The notes under the pieces: generated by a model | Seen by the model: the letters and a program-made list of their open reading frames with translations, nothing else | What the model was told of the DNA's origin: nothing | Database searches by the model: none | Shown: piece by piece, positions 1 through 11,590 of the stretch | Position numbering within the stretch: position 1 is the stretch's first letter | Layout of the letters: the number at the start of each line of letters is the position of its first letter | From: Ciona intestinalis | Lineage: Eukaryota > Chordata > Ascidiacea > Phlebobranchia > Cionidae | DNA: 64,000 nt | Assembly (NCBI RefSeq): GCF_000224145.3 | Contig: NC_020167.2 | Location: 2,788,412 to 2,852,411 of the forward strand | Reading direction: 5' to 3' | Position numbers and translations under genes: made by a program

Positions 1-698
1 ATTTTAAATATGCAAAGTTTTTTTTTCTTGAAATAAATGAATTTTAATCTACCAATCAAAATGCCCACCCCCCCCCCCTCCCACAAAAAAATTAATCAGC
101 AGATGTTATTCGGAATTAGAAAATCCCTTTTGGACTATAAATTATTTAATAACGAAAGGTGCGTAAGCAACTGGCAAACAACCAACAAAAACAGTCTGTA
201 GGTCGATATAATAAAGTTGTAACAAAACAGTTTTAATTTAAAACGTGGTAAACACTACACAACCAGTCTTATTTTCGGCAAGGCTACTGCTTTATGATAT
301 GGTGTTGTAAGTCTATATATTTTTGTTTTTACCATTTTTTTTTATATATCAAAGAAGTAAATAACAAAGTCAGGTTATATGTAATACCGTATTTTGACCA
401 TTTTTTTTATTTAATACGGTGCAAAGTAATTTAAATAAATATTTTTGCTACATATAGTAATGTGGGGTAATATGGGACACTTTTAGCACGTAATATCCTG
501 GTCGTGTTTTAAACAATTAACAACGGTCTAAGGAAGGGAGCGAGAATAAGTTTTATAATTCTATAATTGTTTTTTGTTTACCACCAAATGGGACGAGAAA
601 ATAAGATAAAAATATGTCCCATCTTGCCCCACTCTACCATGTATTGATAAACATTATGATTGATTTTTCAGGAATGAAAATGATGTAATGAAACTTAC
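1..698. other. Intronic sequence of the left-edge membrane-protein gene
   Basis: No exon is visible on either strand. It contains a C-rich homopolymer tract at about 66-81 and one MITE copy (460-639). Confidence 0.5.
460..639. mobile_element. MITE, GTAGGGTGGG family
   Basis: The left end reads TGTGGGGTAATATGGGACAC and the right end is its near reverse complement (TGTCCCATCTTGCCCCACTC). The inner block has the family's CGTGTTTTAAACAATTAACA and TTTACCACCAAATGGGACGA segments. It sits in an intron. Confidence 0.8.
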
Positions 699-3550
699 CC
701 ATCCTGTACAACTGATGCGGGAAAGACCAGTTCTTTTCCCCTGATAAGTTCGGTCCTTGACTGCTTTTTTACTCCTCACTGAATCCACCATGAAGACGGT
801 GCAGTTAATAAGCATGAAGACGCCGAGGGCTATGAGGTAATATTGTATACCAGCGAACCTGTTGTGTATCAGCGGTTATGGCGGGTGGTGTACAGTAATC
901 TACCACAAAAATCCCGACTGTCTCGTGTCTGGGTTAACTATAGTAATGTTCGTACGTCATAAATTGTGTTCATGCGTCCTAAAGTGAAAATGGAAATTGG
1001 ATAGACAGAGCGACGTGTGTGTTCTTTCATTATTTGATTTATAAATTAGTTAAAAGAGATTTCAGTTCTCAAATTACTTGATTGAGAAAGTGTGTCAAGT
1101 TGCGTTCAATTGTAAAAAGGTCACAGACTATTAAACCGTCAGATGATTATTAATTTAGACGAATGGTATTTCGAGAAGCGGCTGTGACGTAACATGCTGC
1201 CAATTTATATTATTGTATCCTATATAGTGGGTGCTGATAGTGACTCACCGCTACAATTAATTCCATAATGAAGCGAACATGACTGAGAGACCACGCATCA
1301 AAAGCAATTAGTTTATCGAATCGATAACGCTAGTTTCTGTATGAGATACTCCGTCCAGTTGCATAAACGGCATGCGTTACGACCCAGTGACCCGAAAGCC
1401 TTTCAGCTTATGAATATTTTAAATACAATTTTCATCCTGAGCGCTGCGCAAACTTACCAACGCGAAAATAAACTACAAGCTGTGATTTTCACAAGTTATT
1501 ACGCATTCCCACGAAAACTACACGTTCCGATTAGCACGACGGTGATAATTGTATATATTATTCTACGTGGGTAAGGTCCTGCAGCGTGACACGCCATGAG
1601 ATTTGCGCCGAAATTGTTGCATTACCTCGGTAACGATAACTACTTCAGGAAAAAAACGACAGAGAAAATAGAGCATGGTTAAAAAGGTGCTCAACCTAAG
1701 GAGTGTAGACGGGAAATAAACCACTTCACAATCCCTTTAAGTCAATGTTTATACGACGAATTTAACTAGAAACAATTCTTAATCCGATGTCGTATCCGTT
1801 TTTGTTCTCAAGTGAGGGCCAAATGAGCGAATATGACCAATATTACATTGCGGTGTGCATAACATGAAACGTGTCGTTTGATTTCAAGTCCTGGTTTACA
1901 GTCTATATTTTTTTGCCAATATTTTGGTGTCCGGTTCGGTTTTTGGATCAAGTAACTAGGGCAATCCCAGATTATCACAGGTTTTCGTGCTGGGAGATTT
2001 ATTATATACACATACACACTACGTTGCAGAATAAACTGAACACCCTTATATCGTCGACTATATGCTTTAGTAACAGTGAAAATACTCTATTTGTAGCTTT
2101 TCTCTAGCGTTGCGAAGTATTGAAGGTTTTAAGGCACCAAGCTTGTTTGTTCAGTTTACGGTTCATTGTCAATCATTGGGGAATAATGGGATGTCTTTAC
2201 CGGCCAAACCTCCACAACGTAATCGGAGGCTAAATTGGCCGGCTTTGAAACGCCAGCCATTCGTGTCAGGCGTTTAAAGCAATACAAGCTTCTAATTAAA
2301 CGACGATTCAATCATAAGTTGACTCGGTCAATTGCGTTGCTAGATTACGCCTATTGTCCACGTTCTACATTTCAATTGTATGAACTGGTACAATTTGAAA
2401 AGAGATTTCAATTCAATGATTTTAAACAAACGAAAACAGCGTAATTGGTATCTCCCATATCAGTCTTATTGTACTTCAAATTGTCCGCAATTGCAAATGA
2501 ATAGTCAGTTAGAGCATGACCTCAGGGGAAATATGTCGTTATGTTAATAGATACGTACATACATGTATACTTACACTTGTGGAACTAAATTTCCTCTCTG
2601 GTTGTAGTTCATAGGGCCGTAGATCCCGGTTTGGGCATTGTATATGTAGACTGGTGGAGGGTCCAAGGCGGGGTTACCCCTATCTGTTATAACGGAAAGA
2701 TTACAAATTGTTGTGCTTGTTATTTATATTCAAAATTTCGCAAAAGTATTTATGCTCAAAATTTCGCAACAGTGCGTAATGGGATATTGATTGGGGCAAG
2801 AGTTTTCCACTCCAACAGGCAAAAATAAAAATAGTATCGCTCCAAAACACAGCGGAATGCGGGATCTGTTAAACATGGTGTTTGCAGTGTAATGTACAGT
2901 GTCCACAAAATTAACATGTTTTTCATAGTGTATGTGGCCAACTGGCCAATGTACAGGCGCTTAAATGTCAGCGTTGTTTTACAGTTCAGTGATATCGCTA
3001 TCCTTTGCATAATTTATGTTGCATTGAGCAACACTTAATAATTTAACTACAGTATTCTATTCGTTATTGCGACAACGCGGAATAACAGGTGACATATAAC
3101 ATTTACGCTGGGGACTTTGAAACATAGCTGGTATAACGACCGCACTTGAGTAGAAGACAATTTGAAAATGGGAATCAATACAAATCAAACGGTCGAAATC
3201 TAGAAACCAGTCAATAAAACGTTTGAATAATTAAGAAGCTTCAGTCAGGTGGTAAATAATGCGGTCATGTGATTAAATGTTTCATCACAAAGGTGCTCGT
3301 TCTTTCGTAAAGCGATCAATGTCACTTCCGTGAGATTTTGTCGCTACAAAGCGAGTAAGGTTTACTCTCAAAGTTAAGGCAATCGTAAAAACTGTTGCAA
3401 GTTTACAAATGAAAACATACCTTTTAGTGGCCCATATTCTTTGAAAAGTGCGAGAGTCTGTTCAAGAGCCATGTACCCACATGCAATGTACATGATGCTG
3501 CCTGACATACTAAGAAGCGTCAAAACCAGAGTTGTAGCACTACACTGCAT
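699..3550 (-). CDS. Predicted multi-pass membrane protein, 5' part (exons 1-3; continues off the left edge)
   Basis: Three minus-strand exons join in phase: 3421-3550 (ATG at 3550), 2575-2683 and 699-858, giving 133 residues that end in an intron running past base 1. Donors are GTATGT, GTAAGT and GTAAGT. Residues 3-29 are hydrophobic (MQCSATTLVLTLLSMSGSI...), a signal peptide or first membrane span. A polar loop with DPPPVYIYNAQTGIYGP follows. Exon 3 opens with a second span (YYLIALGVFMLINCTVFMVD) and then a basic stretch (SVRSKKAVKDR). The pattern suggests a tetraspan-like plasma membrane protein, but I recognise no family. The first intron is about 740 bp and the second about 1.7 kb. The start is the first ATG of the hydrophobic exon. 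The gene model is well supported by phase; the function is unknown. Confidence 0.6.
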
Positions 3551-5913
3551 TTTTCTTCTTTAATGCCAACACAATAATAATCCCATCAAAGTTTAAGTAG
3601 TACTCTTGAGCCACTGCTTACCAGCGCGTAACGAAAACAACTTGTGACACTACAACCCTCACAGTGAACGCACAATTATAATCATACGCCTGAGTTATCA
3701 ATGGCAGTATACTACGCTTGGACTGTATGAACAGAACGGTTAACTACCGAGCTCCAATCTATGTAAATTGAATTATAATAGAACAGTCACTAACTGTCAA
3801 CCACTTTACATTACCACCTCTTCAATCGTACCCACGCTCGGCAATATCGCCGTTAAATAAAGTCTGTTTTGCTTCAATCTGAAGCCTTTCTCGTTTGGAG
3901 ACAGAAGAAACTTGATATCTTTGCTCGCTAGTAGTTCAGTGCTTAAGATATACAGGCAATATACTCGACCAGTTTCCACACACGTTTGGCATTCGGTATG
4001 TCGCCTTGTCATTTGCTCGCTTGTAAATCAACCAATAATGGTTTTAGCACGTCTTATAAAATCCCTACGGCGTTTGAAAGATTATTTCCCTTTCAAACGA
4101 GGAACAATGGGACTGGAATAATAAACTAACGTCGGTGGAATGGCAAACCGGTTAACTTGTTTTGTAACTTTTCTTTCTCGACCTAATTAACGATTATGAT
4201 GGATGTACTATTAGAAATACGGACGTATGTTAACTATGACTATACCACATAAACTGCGTCATTTTTAAGACTTTTTAAACTTCAAATATCTCGTTTCTTA
4301 TTTCCCTTTTTATAAATGTTATAAGATTAACTAACGGCACACCTTTCACTGTCAATAAAACTTTCGTAAGTGATTCTAACGTTACTGGATATACTAGAGA
4401 AGGTAGTAGGACCCACTTCGAGTTTGTTCTTAATGATTAACCAACAACGAACGATTCTGTTAAACGAGCACGCTGTGAAATCAGACACCGTGACCGATGT
4501 ATAAGAAAGCAGACGCTTTCGAACTCGCCCGTTGGGGTCACTAGCGACAGACAGCGGTTGTTCAATCTCTTAAAGAATCCGTTAGTGGTCTGGGGCTTGT
4601 GCAATAAAAAGGCAAATTGAGGCATGTTTGTTAAAAACCGACCACTGTATTCGCACCAGCGACTGTAAAATCTTTTTTGTTCTTAGAATTTCAGTTTTTC
4701 TCAGACGAAAGCAAAAAGTAACCGGCGGAAACCAATCGGTAAATACAATATGTTTACTGCGAAGACGTATTTGCCGATTGTCTAATAAATATGTTACTGT
4801 TTGATTTAAACCACGTTTAGATTGTTAGTTATCTTCCTAAAATTTTTGAACCGAAACCAAGTTGTGTTATATCTCGGTTTACAGCCTACCATTAAATTTG
4901 CGAGCGCTCATTACACACAGAGCCAAACGTATCAAACGCCACGACGACAGCAGTTCTAAGGTTTTCCTTAACTTCAACAGTTATTTCGCGAAAGTAAACA
5001 TACTGAACAGTACAGTGGCAGGCGGTTTCTAGCTAAACTAACGCATGATCGTTTTCTACCAACACGTTAAACCCAATGTATTTCCATTAAATTTTTCTCG
5101 TTAAAGCTCATGATGAATTTTTTTGTGCAATAAAAACTAAACAGAAATAATTTAAGTCTTCAAAGCAGAACATCTTTCCACACCAACGCTTTAAAATCTG
5201 TTTTCGCTTTTGTCTTCGTGGCCCATTTTACGTGTCAAAATTGCTTTTATGTTTATTTCGAACTATGAATCTAGATAACCAGGAAAATATTCGAAAGAAT
5301 TTGTCCAGCAATTAGAACACATAAGCTTACTGGTTTTATTTTGACACATCTCACGCTTATATCGCAAGGGTATGTTGCCCTATATCCAGCTTATTTAATT
5401 AAACATATCACAACAATACTTCATATTACAACAAAAATAGCAAAATATACTCGGTATACCAAATTAGGAATACGGTTGAATTCTCAAGGGTTCAACTGCG
5501 TTTAATGTGATATCTAAATAGGAGGGGTTTTACTAGAAAGTTTTTACAGCACCTATCTAAACAACCATAAATATTGAAGCCAGGCGTGTACACCTGGTAT
5601 AACAATGTTATGCGCTACACGGTAACAGAGGAATGAAAGTATGTACACCAACAAGAAATAATAAGAAGCATAAGTCCATGTGCTGTGTCGTAAGCACAAA
5701 CAGCGATATGCATCAGTAGTACTGCTGTGGAGTAAGATGGGATATCCATAGTCACTAAATCCAAAATTTCATAAACCTGCTTTTAACTTTACAACGATAT
5801 TTTAGAGTCGCGGGACTTCGGTTATATACTTCGGTAAATAGCCTTTGTGTACCACCAAATGGAAAGAGAAAAGGTAATGCAACCTGTCCCATCTTACCCC
5901 TACCTACTATACT
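3551..5913. other. Intergenic stretch between the two left-end minus-strand genes
   Basis: I see no exon with convincing codon use on either strand. It should include the promoter of the membrane-protein gene (just above 3550) and the 3' UTR of the MGCSAS gene (below 5914). The only repeat noted is the MITE at 5725-5911. Confidence 0.4.
5725..5911. mobile_element. MITE, diverged copy abutting a stop codon
   Basis: The ends are GTACTGCTGTGGAGTAAGAT and ATCTTACCCCTACCTACTAT. The internal region is quite diverged but keeps the TACCACCAAATGGAAAGAG segment. Its right edge lies 2 bp from the TAA at 5914-5916 of the neighbouring gene, so that gene's 3' UTR would lie inside the element. Confidence 0.7.
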
Positions 5914-8471
5914 TTAACTCTTAGTGTCAATTTCCTCTTTATCTTCCTCTCTTTCTTCTTCCTCCTCCTTTTCCATCATATTGGATGGTCGGCGTGATCC
6001 GCTCGCGTATTTTGACAAAAAGTCCGAGTCTTTCAATGCTCTTGGAGGTGGCGGAACACCAGAGGCCCGACGCTGGGTCCATCTTGATGAGTTAGGTGTC
6101 CCTGCTGTGATAAGACCGAATGTACCCCCTGTATGGTTGGGGGAAGACGATGAACTGTTCTTATACACAAACTCAAGCGTCTCTTGGGTGGCATGCTTCT
6201 TTAGGGAAGAAAGATTTTTCCTCGTCATCGGATTCTTAGTCGGATCGAAGTCATCTCTGACTTCTTCGTCTTCCTGGGCATCCGGATTGGTTTCTAGATT
6301 AGATGCAGCTCCATCGGGATCACTACGCTCCTCTCCTTCTCCCGAAATATTTTCCACTTCTTTCTCTTTCATTATCTCGACCATTGTTTCTCTTTCTCCC
6401 TCTTCCGTTTTTATGAAGTCAGCGTTTACTGTGTAAAACAGACGCCTTTAAAATATATAAAAATTAACAACACAGACGTTCAAGTTAAATTAATAAGCTC
6501 AGAATGGGCTGCAAAGGTTATACCTTTTATTTCACCACTTTACTAAAAACACAGTTTCTAAATATAACCTAATCAAGTAATCACTCGAAGTATAGCCCGC
6601 TTATTTATACACCTATTCACTCGAGTAATTATACGTTTGACTTAGTGCAAATTTAAAACAAACCAGTATAAGTAGGGTGGGGAAAGAAAAGACAGTTTTA
6701 GCAAATAATATCTAAATATCTGATCGCGATTTAAACGTTTTACAATGGTCTATGGGAGTCGTTGAGGTACGTTTTATAATGCTTTGAATGTTTTTGTTTA
6801 CTACCAAATGGAACGAAAAAACAAAATAAAAATAAAAATGTATCCCATATTTTCCCACCCAACTACATATCTTCTTTACGTGCTAACCTTCCGCACGCTA
6901 AACCACCAACCGCGAATGAACTTTATGTTTTGGTGATGCAGTCGATATTTAAATTTGCCCATGCACACCTGCCGTTCAATATACTATTTTTTTGTATACA
7001 TGGTTCTTTTTTTCTTACATACAATTAACCAGCACCTGTCATTAATTGGTCAACAATGTTAGCTTTAAACTGGCCTTAAACAACAGCTGGAATTTTCCAG
7101 CCTAAGTTTAAATATTAAACACTTTCTAACGATCGTTATAACGTTAGTAACTTAAAGTTAAAAGCGCGAGATACCCCTGTGGGACTCGTTCCACATCTGC
7201 ATGCATAACCTTTCAGATATATAAGTATACAAAGACAACTAAATTTCGTTCAACGTAAAACAACTCGCACTTAAAATGGTTGGTAAGCATTAATGTCATC
7301 TAATTGCGAGGTTATAATAAGCAGCCTTTCACGTAACACCAAGTAAATGTCGTATTACCTCAACGTATCACTAGGCTGTTAACAGTTGCTATTATCTAAC
7401 CTTACTGTACTGAACCTTATTGCCACTATAACTCTGCAAGTCGTGTAGCATAAATACTGTAAACCATTATGCGGCGCTCCTAGGCTATTTAAACTGTATG
7501 ACTTAAGTCAGATAAAACATCAAGTTAAAAATTAATCCCACGGCTTGGAAAATGTGGACACGCGCCATAAATAATGCTGCTGAACCGCTGCCTTCATACA
7601 GTTGCTTTGTTTCGGACTTTATCTACTAAAATTTGTTAGTCTGATCGTCTAGTATAATTGTATCACAACTGATAAACTGCTTCCGTTGTTAAAAGATGCC
7701 ATAAAAATCCTTCAGTAAGATTATATTAATAGAATTTTGTGCGCAATCAAAGTAGACGCTCTGACGTCAAAGAAATATACCATTTTTGCCTCGCTCGCTT
7801 GCCAAGTCAGTATACACCATTCCGTTAAATCATAGTATGCTGAAGTGATACTATGATATACTATGGTTAAATCAACCACCGGTAACGCAAGATTGAGAAA
7901 AAATGGCCCCAATAAATAGTTTGGCCGTAATATAATAAACTTTAAGGAAATGTTTTTTTTAGTATTTATTAAACTATAATCCCTTCACGAATTTCTGGAT
8001 TTGTACGTTCATGCCTATAAGTTTTTAAAGCTAAAGTCACCGCGACTATAATTTGACTCCGATAACAAAAATATACTAATCTGAATCGCGCAAAAAAAAG
8101 GCTTAATGTATATATCAAACTTCTATTGACCTTCTGGCCCAACCCAGCTCCTCTACACGATGAAAGTGGGTAGAACCTATTCTAAAGAGTCGTTATACGA
8201 GAATCGTTCAAAAGTCCCTTTTTCGACGATTTTCCCACAAACCTTAAGGTCGCAAGCATCGTTTGTGAACAGATGTGTGTTCGCTTTCGACGCAAAGGTG
8301 TACGCAAGCCATCCGTCTATGGAGTAGCGTTCAAGCATCTCAACACACCGGTGAAAGCCAATGACACTTACCCGCTGGCATGATTAATGGCGGTGGTTTC
8401 GTTTTCTTTCCGTTCGTATTTCCGTTTTCGTCATTCTGCTTTTGTACTTGGACAGACGCCGAACAACCCAT
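5914..8471 (-). CDS. Putative N-myristoylated/palmitoylated disordered protein (two exons)
   Basis: Exon 1 is 8372-8471 (ATG at 8471, donor G|GTAAGTG); exon 2 is 5914-6428 (acceptor TTTTACACAG). Both are phase 1 at the junction and join into 204 residues. The N-terminus MGCSAS has Gly2, Cys3 and a Ser at position 6, a consensus for co-translational myristoylation plus palmitoylation, so membrane anchoring is likely. The rest is low complexity: a basic/proline patch at about 21-32, an acidic middle (DAQEDEEVRDDFDPTKNP), a Ser run, a Thr/Gly-rich segment (GGTFGLITAGTPNSSRW) and an E/R-rich tail ending DTKS. No catalytic domain is visible. I recognise no named homologue. The intron is 1.9 kb and carries one MITE. 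The long open frame on the opposite strand over exon 2 is a shadow. Confidence 0.65.
6429..8371. other. Intron of the MGCSAS gene
   Basis: It holds a MITE (6670-6867) and a plus-strand TATA-like element with a tiny ATG-plus-donor (about 7216-7283; see findings). No other exon is visible. Confidence 0.45.
6670..6867. mobile_element. MITE copy
   Basis: The left end AAGTAGGGTGGGGAAAG and right end TTTCCCACCCAACTAC are complementary. The internal GTTTACTACCAAATGGAACG segment is preserved. Confidence 0.75.
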
Positions 8472-9974
8472 TGTAACTAATGACGTTAGATAAACCTAAT
8501 GATGTCAGAAATGCTATTTTAATAAATGTCGAAAAACAAACTTTAAATTTGTGGTGCTGTTGATAATTTTGTGGTGCTGTTGCTTTGTTTTTTTAAAGAC
8601 AGTTACGCAAAAAGGTTTTCTAACTTTGCATGGTACACCTGAAGACCGATGCCTGACCTATATTTGACCCCTCTTAAATCGATGCCACACAACAACACAG
8701 CCTAAAACGGCACCTGTTCACTGAAAAGCTTGCAATCTTGCAATCGTTTTCTATCTCTGAGGGCAACTCTTAACATCACAAACCCATCTTAAACCAATAA
8801 ATGTTAAATTCATCATCTACTTCTCTAACCAACGCTGTATCTACGAAGGCTTTATCGAGAGACAATTAAAGCAAACAATTCCACGCTTAATTTGCTGCTC
8901 TATCTCATTGAACTTTATAGAATGGTCCATAGGCCTACCATTGCAATCATTTTACAGTGACACGATTTAGCTTTTGTATTTCGCGACTTAACCATAAATT
9001 CTTTCTAACCTGTCGTCGAATACCTATAAGCCAGCCTCACCCAGGTGACACAGTAAGTGGCGATGCTGATTACATAGTTACAAGTTTCGTCTTGTACGTC
9101 GCTTGTTTACCGTAGGCACATATTACCCAGCTTTGAATGGCTTCGTTTGCGCCATTGGAATTCGTTTATTTGACAATCATTTATCCCACTGACTGCCACG
9201 GCCCGCACCACCGACATGATTCATAAGTCACTGGAACACACAACGATGTTAGAATCGTTTACAGAGTTAACGTTATACATAACAATGACACACGCATAAA
9301 ACAAAAAGTTTCTGTGAAATCAAAAGGCGCGAACTTATTCTGAAACCTATTCAAAGTAAAAAAAAAAACGACACCATTAAACGGACTTGACAATGAAACT
9401 GCTACACTATCAAACTTAAGTTTTCGAAAATATTTAGTTCAATTTCAAATCCTTGGGTTCTCTCCATCAAGCAGCACTTCAGCGGTTGTTTCTCGACAAT
9501 TGTGATTGTTATTCTTTTCGAGACGTCGTGAAACGTTGCTGTGTGGAGATAATGCCATCATTTAAGCGATTTTAAATTTCATTGCCCTGTTCGGCGTAAA
9601 ATCAACACCTCTTAAAGGCTGAAGCGTTTATGTCAAATTGATTCATTTAGAAATCACATTCGCGGCTATTTTTCTTATACATTTAATATACATACGTATG
9701 TATATTTGATATCATGCCACGGTAATACATTATAATCCCATGTCACTGGATTCTTGTTTTTGTTTGTAAGCCTAGTGTGTTGTCATAAAGTACACGTTAC
9801 TAACACTGTATTAGGTTTATTGTTCGTATATGGAATCGCTTACAAAAGCTTTTCTGTGTTATGTCTGATGCTGTATATATACTTTCATTCCAGCAATATG
9901 TATATTGGCACATATGTTGAATTTGGTTAACTACTGTGGCTGTGTATTGTGAGAAAGTTCCAGATTCCCATATG

Positions 9975-10222
9975 AATGCAAATGAATGTAATGTAACTTA
10001 CTTTATCCTCGCGTGACTGGAAAACAACAGTCGTTATAACACGGGTGTAGATACAACTCGTGCCAGTCTACGAATTACCATGTATGTTACTTTGTGGGTG
10101 ATTATTTTTGGGGGATTTTTTATGTATGGCTAATAATTTGGACAGCCAAGTAGTGACCACTGGGTTGGAGCAATTGCCGTTAGGTGTCTTGCCCAAGGAC
10201 ACATATATACGCCCACATTTAC
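9975..10222 (-). mobile_element. SINE, minus orientation, tRNA-like head lost
   Basis: It begins with the SINE tail (AATGAATGTAATGTAACTTA) followed by CTTTATCCTCGCGTGACTGG, and ends in GTCTTGCCCAAGGACACATA. The tRNA-derived head seen in fuller copies at 16.7 and 41.9 kb is missing. Confidence 0.75.
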
Positions 10223-10623
10223 AACATTAATTCGGCGATTCACACCAGGAGCATCTTAACGTTCTTAATGTTTTGTCCATTACTTCAGCACTCCGTATAA
10301 CATTGCAATATACTATTAGTTACAAAACATACTTGTTTAACTCCGAGCATGGCTTATATTATTTCTATGTTGGGTTACAGAGCGTACGTTAACCACGAAC
10401 CCCATTGGCGCTCCTTGTTTTTCATATTGTAGCATTTATATTCCCTATATGTTTGGCATGCTGCCGTTGATTGGTTGATAACTTTACATGTTTGGGCTTC
10501 AGAATAATAGTTGTTTTATGGGTAATAAACGTAAGCGTACATACATCTGTACAAAGAAACAAACATGACATATCTACAAGGGTCCATGGTCGTTGCACAA
10601 TTGTCCATTTTTAAAAAGATATA

Positions 10624-10815
10624 CAGTAGGGTGGGGGAAGATGGGACACTCTTTTATTCTATTTTCTCGTCTCATTTAATAGTAAACAAAGAACATTCAA
10701 AGAATTATTAAACCGTATCCTTACGACTCCCATAGACCGTTGTTAATTATTTAAAACACGATCGGAATATTTTGATATTAGAGCTATAGGAGTCCCATTT
10801 TCCCCACAGTACTAT
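10624..10815. mobile_element. MITE copy
   Basis: The left end is CAGTAGGGTGGGGGAAGATG and the right end TTCCCCACAGTACTATA. It is in the opposite internal orientation to the copy at 460. Confidence 0.8.
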
Positions 10816-11136
10816 ATCAAGTTTTATGAAATCTCTATTTGTAAATTTTCGGTGTTTTTTTTAACTATGTTGTCAAATATACCTTCGTGATATTATAGGG
10901 TTTATATTGTGGATTAAATATTCAAAGTATATATCCAAAAAGTTTTGCGATCACCACGCTTTAGTTTCAACAGTGGTGATATATACTGTTTGTCGCTTAT
11001 AAATTTGCCCAATATTATACGACAGAGGTTTATATATATATATTCTGTGCCTAAACGACTCAAAGTTGTCTTTGTTATTTTCCAAACGCAACCATTACAA
11101 GTACATGTACTCTATACCAATCAATTTGAGGCAAGT

Positions 11137-11142
11137 TTTATT
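11137..11142 (-). terminator. Polyadenylation signal AATAAA
   Basis: AATAAA on the minus strand lies 45-50 bp past the stop codon of the minus-strand cationic-peptide gene. Confidence 0.5.
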
Positions 11143-11220
11143 AAAACATTAAAGGTTCGTCCGTCAGCATGACTTTACATAAAACATTATGCCAATGTTT
11201 CAGGTTCCGGATTCTCGTCA

Positions 11221-11340
11221 TTTTGTGTTTCAAGTTCTTGGTTTTTGTCATTTTGTGTTTCAAGTTCTTGGTTTTCGTCATTTTGTGTTTCAAGTTCTTG
11301 GTTTTTGTCATTTTGTGTTTCAAGTTCTTGGTTTTCGTCA
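11221..11340 (-). repeat. Coding minisatellite, 30 bp units in two identical 60 bp higher-order units
   Basis: Four 30 bp units lie head to tail, with a partial fifth on the left. Bases 11221-11280 and 11281-11340 are identical, because the units alternate between a GTTTTTGTCA and a GTTTTCGTCA form. On the minus strand each unit encodes ten residues, NDKNQELETQ or NDENQELETQ. Confidence 0.9.
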
Positions 11341-11437
11341 TTCATACTTCCCAACATCTCTTCATTGTCCAAGTCTGTGATGGTTACAAAACATTGTTTA
11401 GTTTTGAGTTGTTTATCCATGCACCACATCACCTAAA

Positions 11438-11590
11438 GTCTCATATTTCCTGGTCGTCTTTTAATCAATTAAAAACGTTTTTTAGGGTCGCGGACTACGG
11501 TTAGATATTTCTGTTAATATTCTTTGTTTAGTACAAAAATTGGACGAGAATAGAAAATGAAAACATGTCCCATCTTCCCCCACACCATGT
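11438..11590. mobile_element. Partial MITE inside the intron of the locus-1 peptide gene
   Basis: It has the inner half (CTTTTAATCAATTAAAAACG) and an intact right end (TGTCCCATCTTCCCCCACAC); the left terminus is missing. It occupies most of the second intron. Confidence 0.7.

Larger units (their letters stand above)
8472..11136. other. Gene-poor stretch
   Basis: I find no convincing exon. It has a short direct duplication of TTTGTGGTGCTGTTG at about 8549-8583, a SINE (9975-10222) and a MITE (10624-10815). The first part should include the promoter of the MGCSAS gene. Confidence 0.4.

Noticed and set aside
5924-6436. 170-codon plus-strand open frame rich in Ser/Leu
   Set aside because: It is the antisense of the minus-strand exon 5914-6428, whose phase-matched first exon and MGCSAS start make that strand the real one.
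9440-9560. Minus-strand 40-codon frame starting MMALSPHSN
   Set aside because: It is short, has no donor and no neighbouring exon.
11169-11504. Plus-strand open frames of repeated FVILCFKFLV-type sequence, and the possibility of a CRISPR array
   Set aside because: The 30 bp units have no spacers and lie in a eukaryotic coding exon. The minus strand gives the acidic repeat that joins in phase to the peptide gene.
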